Shown: one piece after another, positions 46,621 to 55,208 of the stretch
Position numbering within the stretch: the stretch's first letter is position 1
Layout of the letters: every line of letters begins with the position of its first letter
DNA from: an uncultured Halomonas sp.
GTDB taxonomy: Bacteria; Pseudomonadota; Gammaproteobacteria; Pseudomonadales; Halomonadaceae
Reading direction: 5' to 3'
Length of the DNA stretch: 64,000 bases
Assembly (NCBI RefSeq): GCF_947501415.1
Contig: NZ_CANMVL010000009.1
Location: forward strand, 186,001-250,000
The notes under the pieces: model-generated
Databases searched by the model: none
The model's input: only the letters and a program-made list of their open reading frames with translations
What the model was told of the DNA's origin: nothing
Translations under genes and position numbers: made by a program

Positions 46621-47680
46621 GGACCCACTCCTTCTTCTGCTGCGTTATGGGTTGTGATCTGTGCGGGGATGGTTCGAGAGAGCGCCACCGCCAGGCCGCC
46701 AGCGCGAGGCTCACGACCAGCCCCACGGCCCCCGCGGTATGCAGCAGCGCCAGCCATAGCGGCAACCACAGCAGTACATTGGCGACACCCAGGGAAAACT
46801 GCACGGCGTAGGTCAGCACCAGCGCCAGCAGGGGACCACGCATCGCCCTCTCGCGTCGGTAGCCGACCCACAGTCCCAGAATGGCGAGACCCAGCGCCAG
46901 CGCGCCCAGACGGTGCCCCACCTGGATGGCGCTACGTGCCTCGGCATGCAGCTGACCATGCAGGTAGTTAGGGCCGACGCTCTGAGTCAGATGAAACCCC
47001 TCGCTCCAGTCCAGGGCCGGCCACCACTGGGAGTTACAGGTAGGGAAGCCCTGGCAGGCGATGCCGGCATAGTTGCTCGAGACCCAGCCCCCCAGGGCCA
47101 GCTGAATCACCAGCAGTACCGCGGCCAGTCCCCATAGCGGGGTGAGACGACGAGGGGGCGGCGCCACACCTCCCAAGGTCAGATTCCCACTGGCACAGCG
47201 ACGCAGGCGCAGATGCAGCCACAGAAACACCAGCATCACACCAAGCCCGCCGAGCAGATGCAGCGTCACCACCTGAGGCCACAGCTTCAGCGTCACGGTG
47301 AAGGCACCGAACGCCCCCTGCACCATGATCAGCCCAAGCAGACCCAGGGAAAGCCGCCAGGGATAGTCGGCATGGCGCCTGAGTGGCCAGCCCAGCACCA
47401 CCAGGGCAATCACCAGCAGGCCCAGGGCGGAGGCCACATAGCGATGGACCATCTCCATCCAGGCCTTGGCGCTCTCCAGGGGCGAGTCCGGACTATGCGC
47501 CAGCGCCTGCCCTTCGTCGGGCACCACCAGGGCGCCGTAGCAGCCCGGCCAGTCCGGGCAACCCAGGCCGGCATCCACCAGGCGCGTCCAGGCCCCCAGC
47601 AGTATCACCCCCACCGTGAACACCACACCCGCCAGACTCAACGCCTTGAGCAGTGCCAACCGCCGACGTGCTGCATGCAT
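46613..47680 (-). CDS. ctaA: heme A synthase (COX15/CtaA family)
   Basis: 355-residue inner-membrane oxygenase converting heme O to heme A. Eight helices, with heme-ligand histidines in the usual places (MVHRYVASALGL, QVVTLHLLGGL, VGHRLGALALG, LLHTAGAVGLV). The GGWVSSNYAGIACQGFPTCNSQW loop carries the paired cysteines of type-2 CtaA. The start at 47680 has AAGGGAGGG upstream; the TTG two codons earlier is rejected. It overlaps ctaB by 8 bp. Confidence 0.95.
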   Translation of the reverse strand: MHAARRRLALLKALSLAGVVFTVGVILLGAWTRLVDAGLGCPDWPGCYGALVVPDEGQALAHSPDSPLESAKAWMEMVHRYVASALGLLVIALVVLGWPLRRHADYPWRLSLGLLGLIMVQGAFGAFTVTLKLWPQVVTLHLLGGLGVMLVFLWLHLRLRRCASGNLTLGGVAPPPRRLTPLWGLAAVLLVIQLALGGWVSSNYAGIACQGFPTCNSQWWPALDWSEGFHLTQSVGPNYLHGQLHAEARSAIQVGHRLGALALGLAILGLWVGYRRERAMRGPLLALVLTYAVQFSLGVANVLLWLPLWLALLHTAGAVGLVVSLALAAWRWRSLEPSPHRSQPITQQKKEWVHV

Positions 47681-47706
47681 CGCCAACCCTCCCTTGCCAT
47701 ATGGGC

Positions 47707-48255
47707 TCAGCGCCCCGCCATTTCCTGGCCAACCTGCCAGGGTGCCTCCGGGTTCATGCGCAACAGGCGCCCCAGGTCTGCCTTGACCGCATAGGGGTCC
47801 GCCTCGGGTTCATAACCGAGCACCACCTGACCCCGCGGATCGATCACCCATAACCGGTCCGACTCGAGCCAGGCGGGGCGCTCGGCCCACTGCCCCACCA
47901 CCGCACCCGGCAGTGCATCGTCAATGCCGCCCACGCGAAGCCGGCTGACCCTCGGCGCGTCGCTGCCCAGTGCGCGATGCAGGCGCCACCACTGATCGCT
48001 GAGCTCGTTACAGCGCTCGCCGCAGTCGAATGCCAGGACCCAGTCGCCGGAGACCGCGGGTGCCATCGGCGTGGTCAGCGGCCACTCGGCCAGCACCGGC
48101 ACCCCAGGCGCCAGCTCGCCATGCGCGGTGCGCCCCTCGGGAATGCCGATACGCCATAGCGCCATCACCGTGGCGACCAGCACCGGCAGCGAGAGAAACA
48201 GCAGCAGCGCCGCCAGCTTGAGCCGTCCATAGGGGGTGGCATGGGCCATCGTCAT
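47707..48255 (-). CDS. membrane-anchored SCO-like CxxxC protein of the cox cluster
   Basis: 182 residues: an N-terminal transmembrane helix (about 11-35) and then a periplasmic domain. DWVLAFDCGERCNELSDQWW contains a CxxxC pair (C78, C82) as in the copper-binding SCO1/SenC motif, and RLWVIDPRGQVVLGYEPEADPYAVKADLGRLL has the C-terminal thioredoxin-fold pattern. The third SCO ligand (a His in the second half) is not obvious. It occupies the place of the uncharacterised gene between SURF1 and ctaA in Pseudomonas. Its ATG overlaps the SURF1 stop (ATGA), with GGAGG upstream. A role in Cu delivery or thiol reduction for CoxB/CoxA is inference. Confidence 0.75.
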   Translation of the reverse strand: MTMAHATPYGRLKLAALLLFLSLPVLVATVMALWRIGIPEGRTAHGELAPGVPVLAEWPLTTPMAPAVSGDWVLAFDCGERCNELSDQWWRLHRALGSDAPRVSRLRVGGIDDALPGAVVGQWAERPAWLESDRLWVIDPRGQVVLGYEPEADPYAVKADLGRLLRMNPEAPWQVGQEMAGR

Positions 48256-48962
48256 GATCGATCCTCCGTGAGTATCTCATCGGGATGCCGCCCCATGCGC
48301 CGGCCACCGAGCACCATCACCACCAGCGCCGCCAGAGCCAGTCCCCACCACTGCACGGCATAACCGACATGGCGACTCGGGGGCATGACGCTCGGTGACC
48401 ACCAGCGGGGCAGCACACCGGCCCCCTCCTCAAGGTGCAGCCAGCCGGCGTGGGCGAAGTCGAGCGGCCAGGCATCGAGTTCGATGCGCTGAAGCCTGGC
48501 GCCCTCTCGATTGGGTCCGAACAGCGGGGCGCCATCCCCTGCCGCCTGCCAGCGGCCACGCAGGGTGACCCGCCCTTTGGGTGTCGCCACTTCGGGGTCG
48601 GAACGACTGGTGCCGGTCTCCAGAAAACCACGCTGCATCAGCCAGACGCGACCATCATCGCCGCGCAACGGCGTCAGGGGTGCCACCCCCAGGCGCCCCT
48701 CGTGGGTGCGGTTATCCAGAAACAGGGTCTTGTCGGCCAGGTATTCGCCGGACAGCGTCAGCCGGCTACCCTCGGGGGGAGCCTCTCTGGGGTCGGTAAG
48801 CGCTGGTGCCGCCTCCAGCTGCGCCAGGTAGGCACGTTTCTGCTCGCCACGCTCCCACTGCCACGCCCCCAGCGCCACCCCCAGCACGACCAGCAGGGAC
48901 CAGAGCGTCCACCACAGGCGTTGCCGCCACCGTCCCGGGCGGGCATGCTGGGAAACCTTCAT
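48252..48962 (-). CDS. SURF1-family cytochrome oxidase assembly protein
   Basis: 236-residue membrane protein with two helices (about 14-34 near the N-terminus and about 205-225 near the C-terminus) flanking a periplasmic domain. The SURF1 pattern is present: GAWQWERGEQKRAYLAQLE, then LSGEYLADKTLFLDNR, PLTPLRGDDGRVWLMQRGF and HVGYAVQWWGLALAA. It helps insert heme A into CoxA. The ATG at 48962 is only 16 bp from the divergent DUF2909 start; an alternative start at 48980 would overlap it. Confidence 0.9.
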   Translation of the reverse strand: MKVSQHARPGRWRQRLWWTLWSLLVVLGVALGAWQWERGEQKRAYLAQLEAAPALTDPREAPPEGSRLTLSGEYLADKTLFLDNRTHEGRLGVAPLTPLRGDDGRVWLMQRGFLETGTSRSDPEVATPKGRVTLRGRWQAAGDGAPLFGPNREGARLQRIELDAWPLDFAHAGWLHLEEGAGVLPRWWSPSVMPPSRHVGYAVQWWGLALAALVVMVLGGRRMGRHPDEILTEDRS

Positions 48963-48978
48963 ATCCAAGGAGTGCGCC

Positions 48979-49170
48979 ATGCTGCTCAAGATCCTGATTG
49001 CCCTGGTGTTCCTGGCTATGGTGACCAGCCTCGCCGCCGGTGCCGGCTTCCTGCTGCGTGACGACGCCGCCTCACGGCGGCTGCTGGTCTCCCTCAAGTT
49101 GCGGGTCGCCCTCGCCGCCATCCTGCTGGCCCTGCTCTTCTATGGCTTCTACGCGGGCAATCTCGGCTGA
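48979..49170 (+). CDS. DUF2909 twin-transmembrane small protein
   Basis: 63 residues, two hydrophobic helices (about 3-25 and 42-60) with a basic connector DDAASRRLLVSLKLR. It matches the DUF2909 family habitually found in aa3-oxidase clusters. AAGGAG lies six bases before ATG 48979. It is the only plus-strand gene inside the leftward cox cluster and faces SURF1 across 16 bp. Function is unknown; a role in oxidase assembly is suggested by context only. Confidence 0.82.
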   Translation: MLLKILIALVFLAMVTSLAAGAGFLLRDDAASRRLLVSLKLRVALAAILLALLFYGFYAGNLG

Positions 49171-49241
49171 ATCCCGACAATCGCAACAGTCTTAAGGACA
49201 TAGCCTCAGAGGCTCGGAAGACGGCTTTCAGAAAGCTAGGG

Positions 49242-50099
49242 TCAGAAAACATAGACGAACAGGAAGAGGCCGACCCAAACCACATCCACGAAGTGCCAGT
49301 ACCAGCAGGCCGCCTCGAAGCCGAAGTGATTCTCGGCGGCGAAGTGACCACGCAGGATCCGCAGCAGCATCACCGCCAGGATGGTGGCCCCGATGATCAC
49401 GTGGGCCCCATGGAAGCCGGTCAGCAGGAAGAAGGTCGAACCATAGATGCCCGTCTCCAGGGTAATCCCGTAGTGGTGATAGGCCTCGTAGTACTCGACC
49501 CCCTGAATGATGATAAAGCTCAGGCCCAGCAGCACGGTCACCAGCAGCCAGTTGCGCGTGGTCTCGCGCATGCCCTCCTTCAACCCCTCGTGGGCCACGG
49601 TCAGCGTGATGCTGGACCCCACCAGGATCAGGGTATTCACCAACGGCAGCTGCCAGGGGCTCAACACCTCCCGCGGCCCCGCCACATCGCCGGGCGGCTC
49701 CATCAACGGCCAGCTGGCGGTAAACTCCGGCCACAGCAGGGCCGCCACCCCCTTGGCGCCCTCTCCGTCCAGCCACGGCAGCGCAAAGGTACGCACATAG
49801 AAGAGCGCACCGAAGAAGGCGGCGAAGAACATCACCTCGGAGAAGATGAACCAGGCCATGCCCTGGCGGAAGGAGCGATCCATCTGATCATCGTAGAGCC
49901 CCCCGCGCGACTCCTTGATCACGTCGCGAAACCACAACCCCATCACGGTCAGGAGCGCCACGAAGCCGACCGCCATCATGATGCCGTTCATTCCGTGTAC
50001 CAGGATCATCCCGAAACCGATCAACATCAGACCCAGCGCCAGCGAGCCGAGGACCGGCCACTTGCTGGTTGGGGGAACGTAGTAGCTGCCACCACTCAT
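49242..50099 (-). CDS. coxC: cytochrome c oxidase subunit III
   Basis: 285-residue, seven-helix subunit III of aa3 oxidase. Signatures are FRQGMAWFIFSEVMFFAAFFGALFY, SSITLTVAHEGLKEG, QGVEYYEAYHHYGI, FFLLTGFHGAHVIIGA and ACWYWHFVDVVWVGLF. Its ATG overlaps the cox11 stop (ATGA). It is downstream of cox11 in the operon, followed by a short convergent gap to DUF2909. Confidence 0.97.
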   Translation of the reverse strand: MSGGSYYVPPTSKWPVLGSLALGLMLIGFGMILVHGMNGIMMAVGFVALLTVMGLWFRDVIKESRGGLYDDQMDRSFRQGMAWFIFSEVMFFAAFFGALFYVRTFALPWLDGEGAKGVAALLWPEFTASWPLMEPPGDVAGPREVLSPWQLPLVNTLILVGSSITLTVAHEGLKEGMRETTRNWLLVTVLLGLSFIIIQGVEYYEAYHHYGITLETGIYGSTFFLLTGFHGAHVIIGATILAVMLLRILRGHFAAENHFGFEAACWYWHFVDVVWVGLFLFVYVF

Positions 50100-50695
50100 G
50101 CCTCACCTCCTATGTCGCCGCTCGCGCGTGCCTGAAGCGCTGCTTCATCACGGTCAACCGGATACAGGGTATAGACCAGGGTTACGGTATTGACGTCGGC
50201 AGGCAGATCCCGGGTCAGCTGGAAGATCAGGGGTAGCTCGATCCGCTCCCCCGCCTGCAGGCGCTGCTCCTCGAAACAGAAGCACGCCAGCTTGCGCAGA
50301 TGCAGGTTGGCGCGGGCCGGCGTCACGCTGGGTACGGCCCGCCCCCAGACGGCGCTGTCTGCCGTGTTGTGGAAGGCGAACCCGACCTCGGCACTCTGCC
50401 CGGGGTGCACGCGAATCTGACGCGTCTCCACTTCGAGGTTCCATGGCAGGCCGGCACTGGTGCGCGTCACGAACTGCACGGTTACCGCGCGGCTCTGGTC
50501 GACCTCCTCCGCGACCAGTGCCTGGCCCTGGGTATCCACCTTGCCATTGAGCCCCGTCACCTCGCAGAAGACGTCATAGAGAGGCACCAGGGCGAAGGCG
50601 AAGGCGAACATGCCGGCCAGGGCGAAGAGGGTTCGGGCCACGGTTCGCCTGACCCCTCGGGCCCTCTGGCTGCCGTGCTGCTGACGCTCCTCCAT
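50096..50695 (-). CDS. ctaG: cytochrome c oxidase assembly protein Cox11/CtaG
   Basis: 199-residue Cu chaperone for the CuB site of subunit I. It has one N-terminal helix (about 22-42, LFALAGMFAFAFALVPLYDVFC) and a periplasmic Ig-like domain. The copper-binding motif KLACFCFEEQ (CFCF) is intact, as are GKVDTQG and PLIFQLTRDLP. It overlaps coxC by 4 bp and follows coxA by 61 bp. Confidence 0.95.
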   Translation of the reverse strand: MEERQQHGSQRARGVRRTVARTLFALAGMFAFAFALVPLYDVFCEVTGLNGKVDTQGQALVAEEVDQSRAVTVQFVTRTSAGLPWNLEVETRQIRVHPGQSAEVGFAFHNTADSAVWGRAVPSVTPARANLHLRKLACFCFEEQRLQAGERIELPLIFQLTRDLPADVNTVTLVYTLYPVDRDEAALQARASGDIGGEA

Positions 50696-50756
50696 ATCTC
50701 TCCTCCCGCTAGTCGCTAGGGACGCCGCTGCTACTTCTCGTCACGCCTAATTTTCG

Positions 50757-52394
50757 TCATGCCGAATTCTCGTCACGACGAAAGGTGGGCGGATGCTCGA
50801 AGGTGTGCAGCGGAGCCGGACTCGGCACGCTCCACTCGAGGTCCTCCGCACCCTCCCAGGCCTTGGCCGGGGCCTTCTCGCCACCGCGCACGCACTTGAT
50901 GATCAGCCAGACGAAGAGCAGCTGAGAGGCACCGAACAGGAAGGCGCCCAGGCTGGATGCCAGGTTGAAATCCGCGAACTGCAGGGCGTAGTCGGGGATC
51001 CGCCGCGGCATGCCGGCAAGCCCCGAGAAGTGCATGGGGAAGAAGGTCAGGTTGACGCCGATCACCGAGAGCCAGAAGTGCCAGTGGGCCAACTTCAGAT
51101 TGGGGTAGTGGCCGGTCCACTTGGGTAGCCAGTAGTAGGCCGCGGCCAGGATCGCGAACAGCGCCCCCGGCACCAGCACATAATGGAAGTGCGCCACCAC
51201 GAAATAGGTGTCGTGATACTGGAAGTCTGCCGGCGAGATGGCCAGCATCAATCCCGAAAACCCGCCGATGGTGAACTGCACCACGAAGGCCAGGGCAAAC
51301 AGCATGGGCGGCTCGAAACTGATCGAGCCGCGGAACATCGTGGCCACCCAGTTGAACACCTTCACGCCGGTGGGCACCGCGATCAGCATGGTGGTGTACA
51401 TGAAGAACAGCTCGGCGGTCAGCGGCAGGCCCACGGTGAACATATGGTGCGCCCAGACCATGAACGACAGGATGGCGATGGCCCCGGTGGCATAGACCAT
51501 GGAGGCGTAACCGAACAGCCGCTTGCGGGAGAAGGTGGGGATGATCGCCGAGACGATCCCGAAGGCGGGCAGGATCATGATGTAGACCTCGGGATGCCCG
51601 AAGAACCAGAACAGATGCTGGAAGAGCACCGGATCCCCGCCACCGGCGGCATTGAAGAAGCTGGTGCCGAAGTTGATATCCATCAGCATCATGGTCACCG
51701 CCCCGGCGAGCACCGGCATCACCGCGATCAGCAGGAAGGCGGTGATCAACCAGGTCCAGCAGAACAGCGGCATGTCCATCATCCGCATGCCCGGCGCGCG
51801 CAGGTTGAGCACCGTGGCGATGATATTGATGGCGCCGAGGATCGAGCTGATACCGGCGATATGCAACGAGAGGATAAAGAAGGTGGTGGAAGGCGGTGCG
51901 TAGGTGGTGGAGAGCGGCGCGTAGAAGGTCCAGCCGAAGTTGGGGCCACCCCCGGGCATCAACAGGGTGCTCAGCAGCAGCGTGAAGGCCACCGGCAGCA
52001 ACCAGAAGCTGAAGTTGTTCAGGCGCGGCAGGGCCATGTCCGGCGCGCCGATCTGCAGCGGTATCATCCAGTTGGCCAGCCCCACGAAGGAGGGCATGAT
52101 CGCCCCGAACACCATGATCAGGCCATGCATGGTGGTCATCTGGTTGAAGAATTCCGGCTCCACCAGCTGCAGCCCGGGCTGGAACAGCTCGGCGCGCACC
52201 ACCAGCGCAAAGACACCACCGATAAAGAACATCGTCAGTGAGAAGATCAGATAGAGGCTGCCGATCTCCTTGTGATTGGTGGTCAGCAGCCAGCGCATCA
52301 GGCCACGGGGTGGGGCCGAGTGCGCCGCCTGGCCGCCGGCACTGGCGGTAGAGCTCTGCTCGACGGGGTGATGCAAGGGCAGCTTGGGCGCCAT
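50757..52394 (-). CDS. coxA: cytochrome c oxidase subunit I
   Basis: 545-residue catalytic subunit with heme a and the heme a3-CuB centre. Signatures include TTNHKEIGSLYLIFSL, TMHGLIMVFGAIMPSFVG (heme a ligand), FWFFGHPEVYIMILPAFGI (CuB His-Glu-Tyr region), WAHHMFTVG and VVAHFHYVLV (CuB/heme a3 histidines). Twelve helices. The ATG at 52394 has GGGAGA upstream; the TTG two codons earlier is not used. It is 59 bp after coxB. Confidence 0.98.
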   Translation of the reverse strand: MAPKLPLHHPVEQSSTASAGGQAAHSAPPRGLMRWLLTTNHKEIGSLYLIFSLTMFFIGGVFALVVRAELFQPGLQLVEPEFFNQMTTMHGLIMVFGAIMPSFVGLANWMIPLQIGAPDMALPRLNNFSFWLLPVAFTLLLSTLLMPGGGPNFGWTFYAPLSTTYAPPSTTFFILSLHIAGISSILGAINIIATVLNLRAPGMRMMDMPLFCWTWLITAFLLIAVMPVLAGAVTMMLMDINFGTSFFNAAGGGDPVLFQHLFWFFGHPEVYIMILPAFGIVSAIIPTFSRKRLFGYASMVYATGAIAILSFMVWAHHMFTVGLPLTAELFFMYTTMLIAVPTGVKVFNWVATMFRGSISFEPPMLFALAFVVQFTIGGFSGLMLAISPADFQYHDTYFVVAHFHYVLVPGALFAILAAAYYWLPKWTGHYPNLKLAHWHFWLSVIGVNLTFFPMHFSGLAGMPRRIPDYALQFADFNLASSLGAFLFGASQLLFVWLIIKCVRGGEKAPAKAWEGAEDLEWSVPSPAPLHTFEHPPTFRRDENSA

Positions 52395-52453
52395 GGTCAA
52401 TCTCCCTGATTGTCGCTGTTCTTATCTGATCGCTTGGGACAACCGCGGCCGGC

Positions 52454-53572
52454 CTACTCCTCCAGCCGCTCGGCAATCTCCAACGGCTGAACCACATCGC
52501 CGGTCTCGTTCCCCCAGGCGTTGCGCTCGTAGGTGATCACGGCGGCAATCTCCACCGGGCTCAGGGTATTGCGGAAGGCCGGCATGGCGGCGCCCGAGAC
52601 CCCGTTGACCACGGTCTCGATATGCCGCTCGCGCTCCTCCATTAGTGCCTGGTTGCCCGCCAGCGCCGGGAAGGCCGGCTCATTACCGCTTCCATCGGGC
52701 TGGTGGCAGGAGGCACACACCGCGTTGTAGCTCTGCTCGCCACGCGCCATCAGCTCGTCCAGGGTCCATTCGCGGTCGACGCCGGAGGCCTCCTGGGCGG
52801 CCGCCTCCTTGCGCTCGGCGAGCCAGGCATCGAACTCCTCCTCCTCCAGCGCCTGCACCACGATCGGCATGAAACCGTGGTCCATACCACATAGCTCGGC
52901 GCACTGACCGCGATAGACCCCGGGCTCGTTGATCCGCACCCAATTCTCGTTGACGAAGCCGGGAATGGTGTCCTGCTTGACGGCCAGGTCCGGCACCCAC
53001 CAGGAGTGGATGACATCATCGGAAGTCATCAGGAAGCGCACCTTGCGACCCACGGGTAACACCAGCGGTTCATCGACCTCGAGCAGGTAGTGCTCGCCTC
53101 GTTCCCCCTTGCCACGAATCGTCTCCCGGGGGGTGCCGAGGTTGGAGGTAAAGGCGACATCCTCGCCGAGATACTCGTAGCGCCAGCGCCACTGCTGGCC
53201 GGTAATCATTACATCCAGATCGGCATCGGAGGGGTCATACATCTTCTTGAGGGTGGCGGTAGCGGGTACCGCCATGCCGATCAGGATCAACAGCGGAATC
53301 GCCGTCCAGATCACCTCGACCAGGGTGTGTTCATGGAAGTGCGCCGCCTTGGCCCCCTTGGAGTGGCGAAAGCGGAACAGGGAGTAGAACATCGCCCCGA
53401 ACACGATCACGCCGATGACCACACAGATCCAGAAGATGGTCATGTGCAGGGAGTGGACCTCTCGACTCACGTCGGTCACCCCCACCGGCATGTTCCAGCC
53501 ATTGGCCATGGCCAGCGTCGTCATCAGGGGGACGACCAGGCAACCTGCTGTCCACACGATGAACGTGCGCAT
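52454..53572 (-). CDS. coxB: cytochrome c oxidase subunit II with fused cytochrome c domain
   Basis: 372-residue subunit II. It has a signal peptide or first helix, two membrane helices (about 45-68 and 86-107) and a cupredoxin domain with CuA ligands H189, C224, E226, C228, H232 and M235 (CAELCGMDHGFM). A linker leads to a C-terminal c-type cytochrome domain with CASCH (C286, C289, H290) and axial M330 in GAAMPAF. The covalent cytochrome c places this in the caa3-like subgroup, as in P. aeruginosa. It is the first large gene of the oxidase operon; DUF2970 lies upstream on the same strand. Confidence 0.97.
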   Translation of the reverse strand: MRTFIVWTAGCLVVPLMTTLAMANGWNMPVGVTDVSREVHSLHMTIFWICVVIGVIVFGAMFYSLFRFRHSKGAKAAHFHEHTLVEVIWTAIPLLILIGMAVPATATLKKMYDPSDADLDVMITGQQWRWRYEYLGEDVAFTSNLGTPRETIRGKGERGEHYLLEVDEPLVLPVGRKVRFLMTSDDVIHSWWVPDLAVKQDTIPGFVNENWVRINEPGVYRGQCAELCGMDHGFMPIVVQALEEEEFDAWLAERKEAAAQEASGVDREWTLDELMARGEQSYNAVCASCHQPDGSGNEPAFPALAGNQALMEERERHIETVVNGVSGAAMPAFRNTLSPVEIAAVITYERNAWGNETGDVVQPLEIAERLEE

Positions 53573-53665
53573 CGGCGCCTCCTCCTTGCTGGTTATCGTG
53601 ACTTGTTATTGTCGTACCACGCGCTAGCTACGTGGAACGTCGTTCGATTCAGCTATAACTGTAAG

Positions 53666-53687
53666 GCAGTGTAGTCACCCACACTGC
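53666..53687 (-). other. small stem between DUF2970 gene and coxB
   Basis: GCAGTGT (53666-53672) pairs with ACACTGC (53681-53687), 39 nt past the DUF2970 stop. There is no U tract. It could be a weak terminator or part of the coxB leader. Confidence 0.35.
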
Positions 53688-53726
53688 GGCCAACAGTCGC
53701 GCCCTCGTCCACCGCCAACGCCTTTT

Positions 53727-53900
53727 TCAACGGGCCGCCGACACGGCGACGAACGCCACGACCGCCACCAATACCAGGCCCATCAGGATTCCCACGGTAA
53801 TAAAGGCCACGGGATGGCCCTTTTCGAAGTCCTCCCGGCGCTGGGCATCCTTCTGTACGCCGAAGAAAGCCGCCAACACCGACTTGACCACACTCCACAT
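53727..53900 (-). CDS. DUF2970 small membrane protein
   Basis: 57 residues reading MWSVVKSVLAAFFGVQKDAQ, then RREDFEKGHP, followed by one hydrophobic helix (about 31-54). The MWxVxKSVLAAFFGVQ start and FExGxPxxFIxxGI junction are those of the DUF2970 family. ATG 53900 is preceded by AGGGAG at good distance. It stands directly upstream of coxB on the same strand, as this family often does beside respiratory genes. Function is unknown. Confidence 0.8.
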   Translation of the reverse strand: MWSVVKSVLAAFFGVQKDAQRREDFEKGHPVAFITVGILMGLVLVAVVAFVAVSAAR

Positions 53901-54037
53901 CGCACTCGCTCCCTGACATGCATCAAAGGAAAGCGCCCCGGCGGCGTCCTCCCGCCTACGCTCTCCTATACTCTAGTCAACATCACGAGGCGTATGCCGC
54001 ATCCGCCATCCGCTGAACCAGTGACCAGGAGGTCGTC

Positions 54038-54367
54038 ATGCCCCAGAACCCCTTCTCCAACCCGATGCTTGAGTGGTGGCAGCAGCAGTGGACCAAGGGT
54101 GCCAACCCCATGGCGCGCACCCAGCTGGCCTGGATGGAAGGCCTAGCCGAGGCCCTGCAGTTCGAAGCCGAATTCCTGAAAGCCATCGCCGAGAGCGGTG
54201 AAAGAATCGCCGAATGCTTCGACGGCCCCCAACCCACGACTCCGGAGCAGGTACAGGCCTGCTATGAAAAGCTGGTGAAGGAGGTGAGTAACGCGCAGAT
54301 GAAACGCCTGGAGCATGCCACCAAGCTCAGTCACGATTTCCGCAAGCGCCTATGGGAGGAGATCTAG
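54038..54367 (+). CDS. small helical protein, unrecognised (phasin-like look)
   Basis: 109 residues, entirely helical in appearance, Trp-rich at the N-terminus (NPMLEWWQQQWTKGANPMARTQLAWMEG) and amphipathic throughout. A strong AGGAGG lies seven bases before the ATG. It resembles small PHA-granule phasins in composition and in the NPFxxNP start, and bdhA/scoAB elsewhere in the window would fit PHB metabolism, but I cannot assign the family. It is monocistronic, with a terminator hairpin at 54451-54475. Confidence 0.65.
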   Translation: MPQNPFSNPMLEWWQQQWTKGANPMARTQLAWMEGLAEALQFEAEFLKAIAESGERIAECFDGPQPTTPEQVQACYEKLVKEVSNAQMKRLEHATKLSHDFRKRLWEEI

Positions 54368-54450
54368 GCTTGACCGAAAAGTCGGCGAGCGCAGCCAGTT
54401 TTCGGACAGAGCCCGGCCACCCTTCAGCGATCAACATCGCCAGATAAACC

Positions 54451-54475
54451 AGGCGCCCTGATCGGGCGCCTTTTC
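54451..54475. terminator. terminator between 54.0-kb gene and lrgB
   Basis: AGGCGCCC (54451-54458), loop TGATC, GGGCGCCT (54464-54471) running into TTTT on the plus strand. It lies 3 nt beyond the lrgB stop on the other strand. Confidence 0.75.
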
Positions 54476-55208
54476 AGTTCCCCAGCCCGAAGATCCGCGT
54501 GATCAGCGGCAGCAGAAACGCCGTAAGCAGCCCTGTCAGCCCCATGGCCAGCCCCGAGAAGGCCCCGGCCACGGCGCCGATCCGCGCAAACGCCTGGGCC
54601 GTGCCGAAGCCATGGGCCGACAGCCCCAGGGTGAACCCCTGCACCGCCGGATCCTTAATCCGCAACAGACGGAATACCCAGGGCGAAAGCGCACAGCCGA
54701 TCGAACCCGTCAGCAGCACCAGACCCGCCGCCAGCGAAGGAATACCTCCGATCTGCTCGGCGATCCCCATGGCAATGGGAGATGTCACCGAACGCGGCGC
54801 CAGGGAGAGCACCGTTTCCAGACGAGCCCCCAATGCCAGGGCAATGCCCAGGGTGCTGGCCACCGCCGTGACGATGCCCAGCAGACAAGCCAGCAGCAGC
54901 GGCACCAGCAGCCGCCTGACACGCTCACGATGGTCATACAGGGGAATCGCCAGCGCCACGGTGGCCGGCCCCAGCAGGAAGTGGATGAACTGCGCCCCCT
55001 CGAAGTAGGTGGCGTAATCCATATCCACCAGCAGCAGCAGGCCGATCAGAATGGCAATGGAGAGCGTTACCGGGTGCAGCAATGGCGTGCCGCCGAGGGC
55101 AGTGTTGATGCGCACCGCCAGGCTAAACACCAGCAGCGTCATCAACAGCGAAAGCAGCGGGTTCCCGGAGAGATAGACCCACAGCTGATCCAGCGTTGCG
55201 AGGCTCAT
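54474..55208 (-). CDS. lrgB: LrgB/CidB-family membrane protein
   Basis: 244-residue polytopic protein, partner of LrgA. Family blocks are LLHPVTLSIAILIGLL, FLLGPATVALAIPLYDHRE, RSVTSPIAMGIAEQIGG and GLSAHGFGTAQAFA. In Staphylococcus LrgAB modulates murein hydrolase activity and death/lysis; in Gram-negatives and plants homologues also move glycolate or pyruvate. Its start overlaps the lrgA stop by 4 bp (ATGA). Confidence 0.9.
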   Translation of the reverse strand: MSLATLDQLWVYLSGNPLLSLLMTLLVFSLAVRINTALGGTPLLHPVTLSIAILIGLLLLVDMDYATYFEGAQFIHFLLGPATVALAIPLYDHRERVRRLLVPLLLACLLGIVTAVASTLGIALALGARLETVLSLAPRSVTSPIAMGIAEQIGGIPSLAAGLVLLTGSIGCALSPWVFRLLRIKDPAVQGFTLGLSAHGFGTAQAFARIGAVAGAFSGLAMGLTGLLTAFLLPLITRIFGLGN

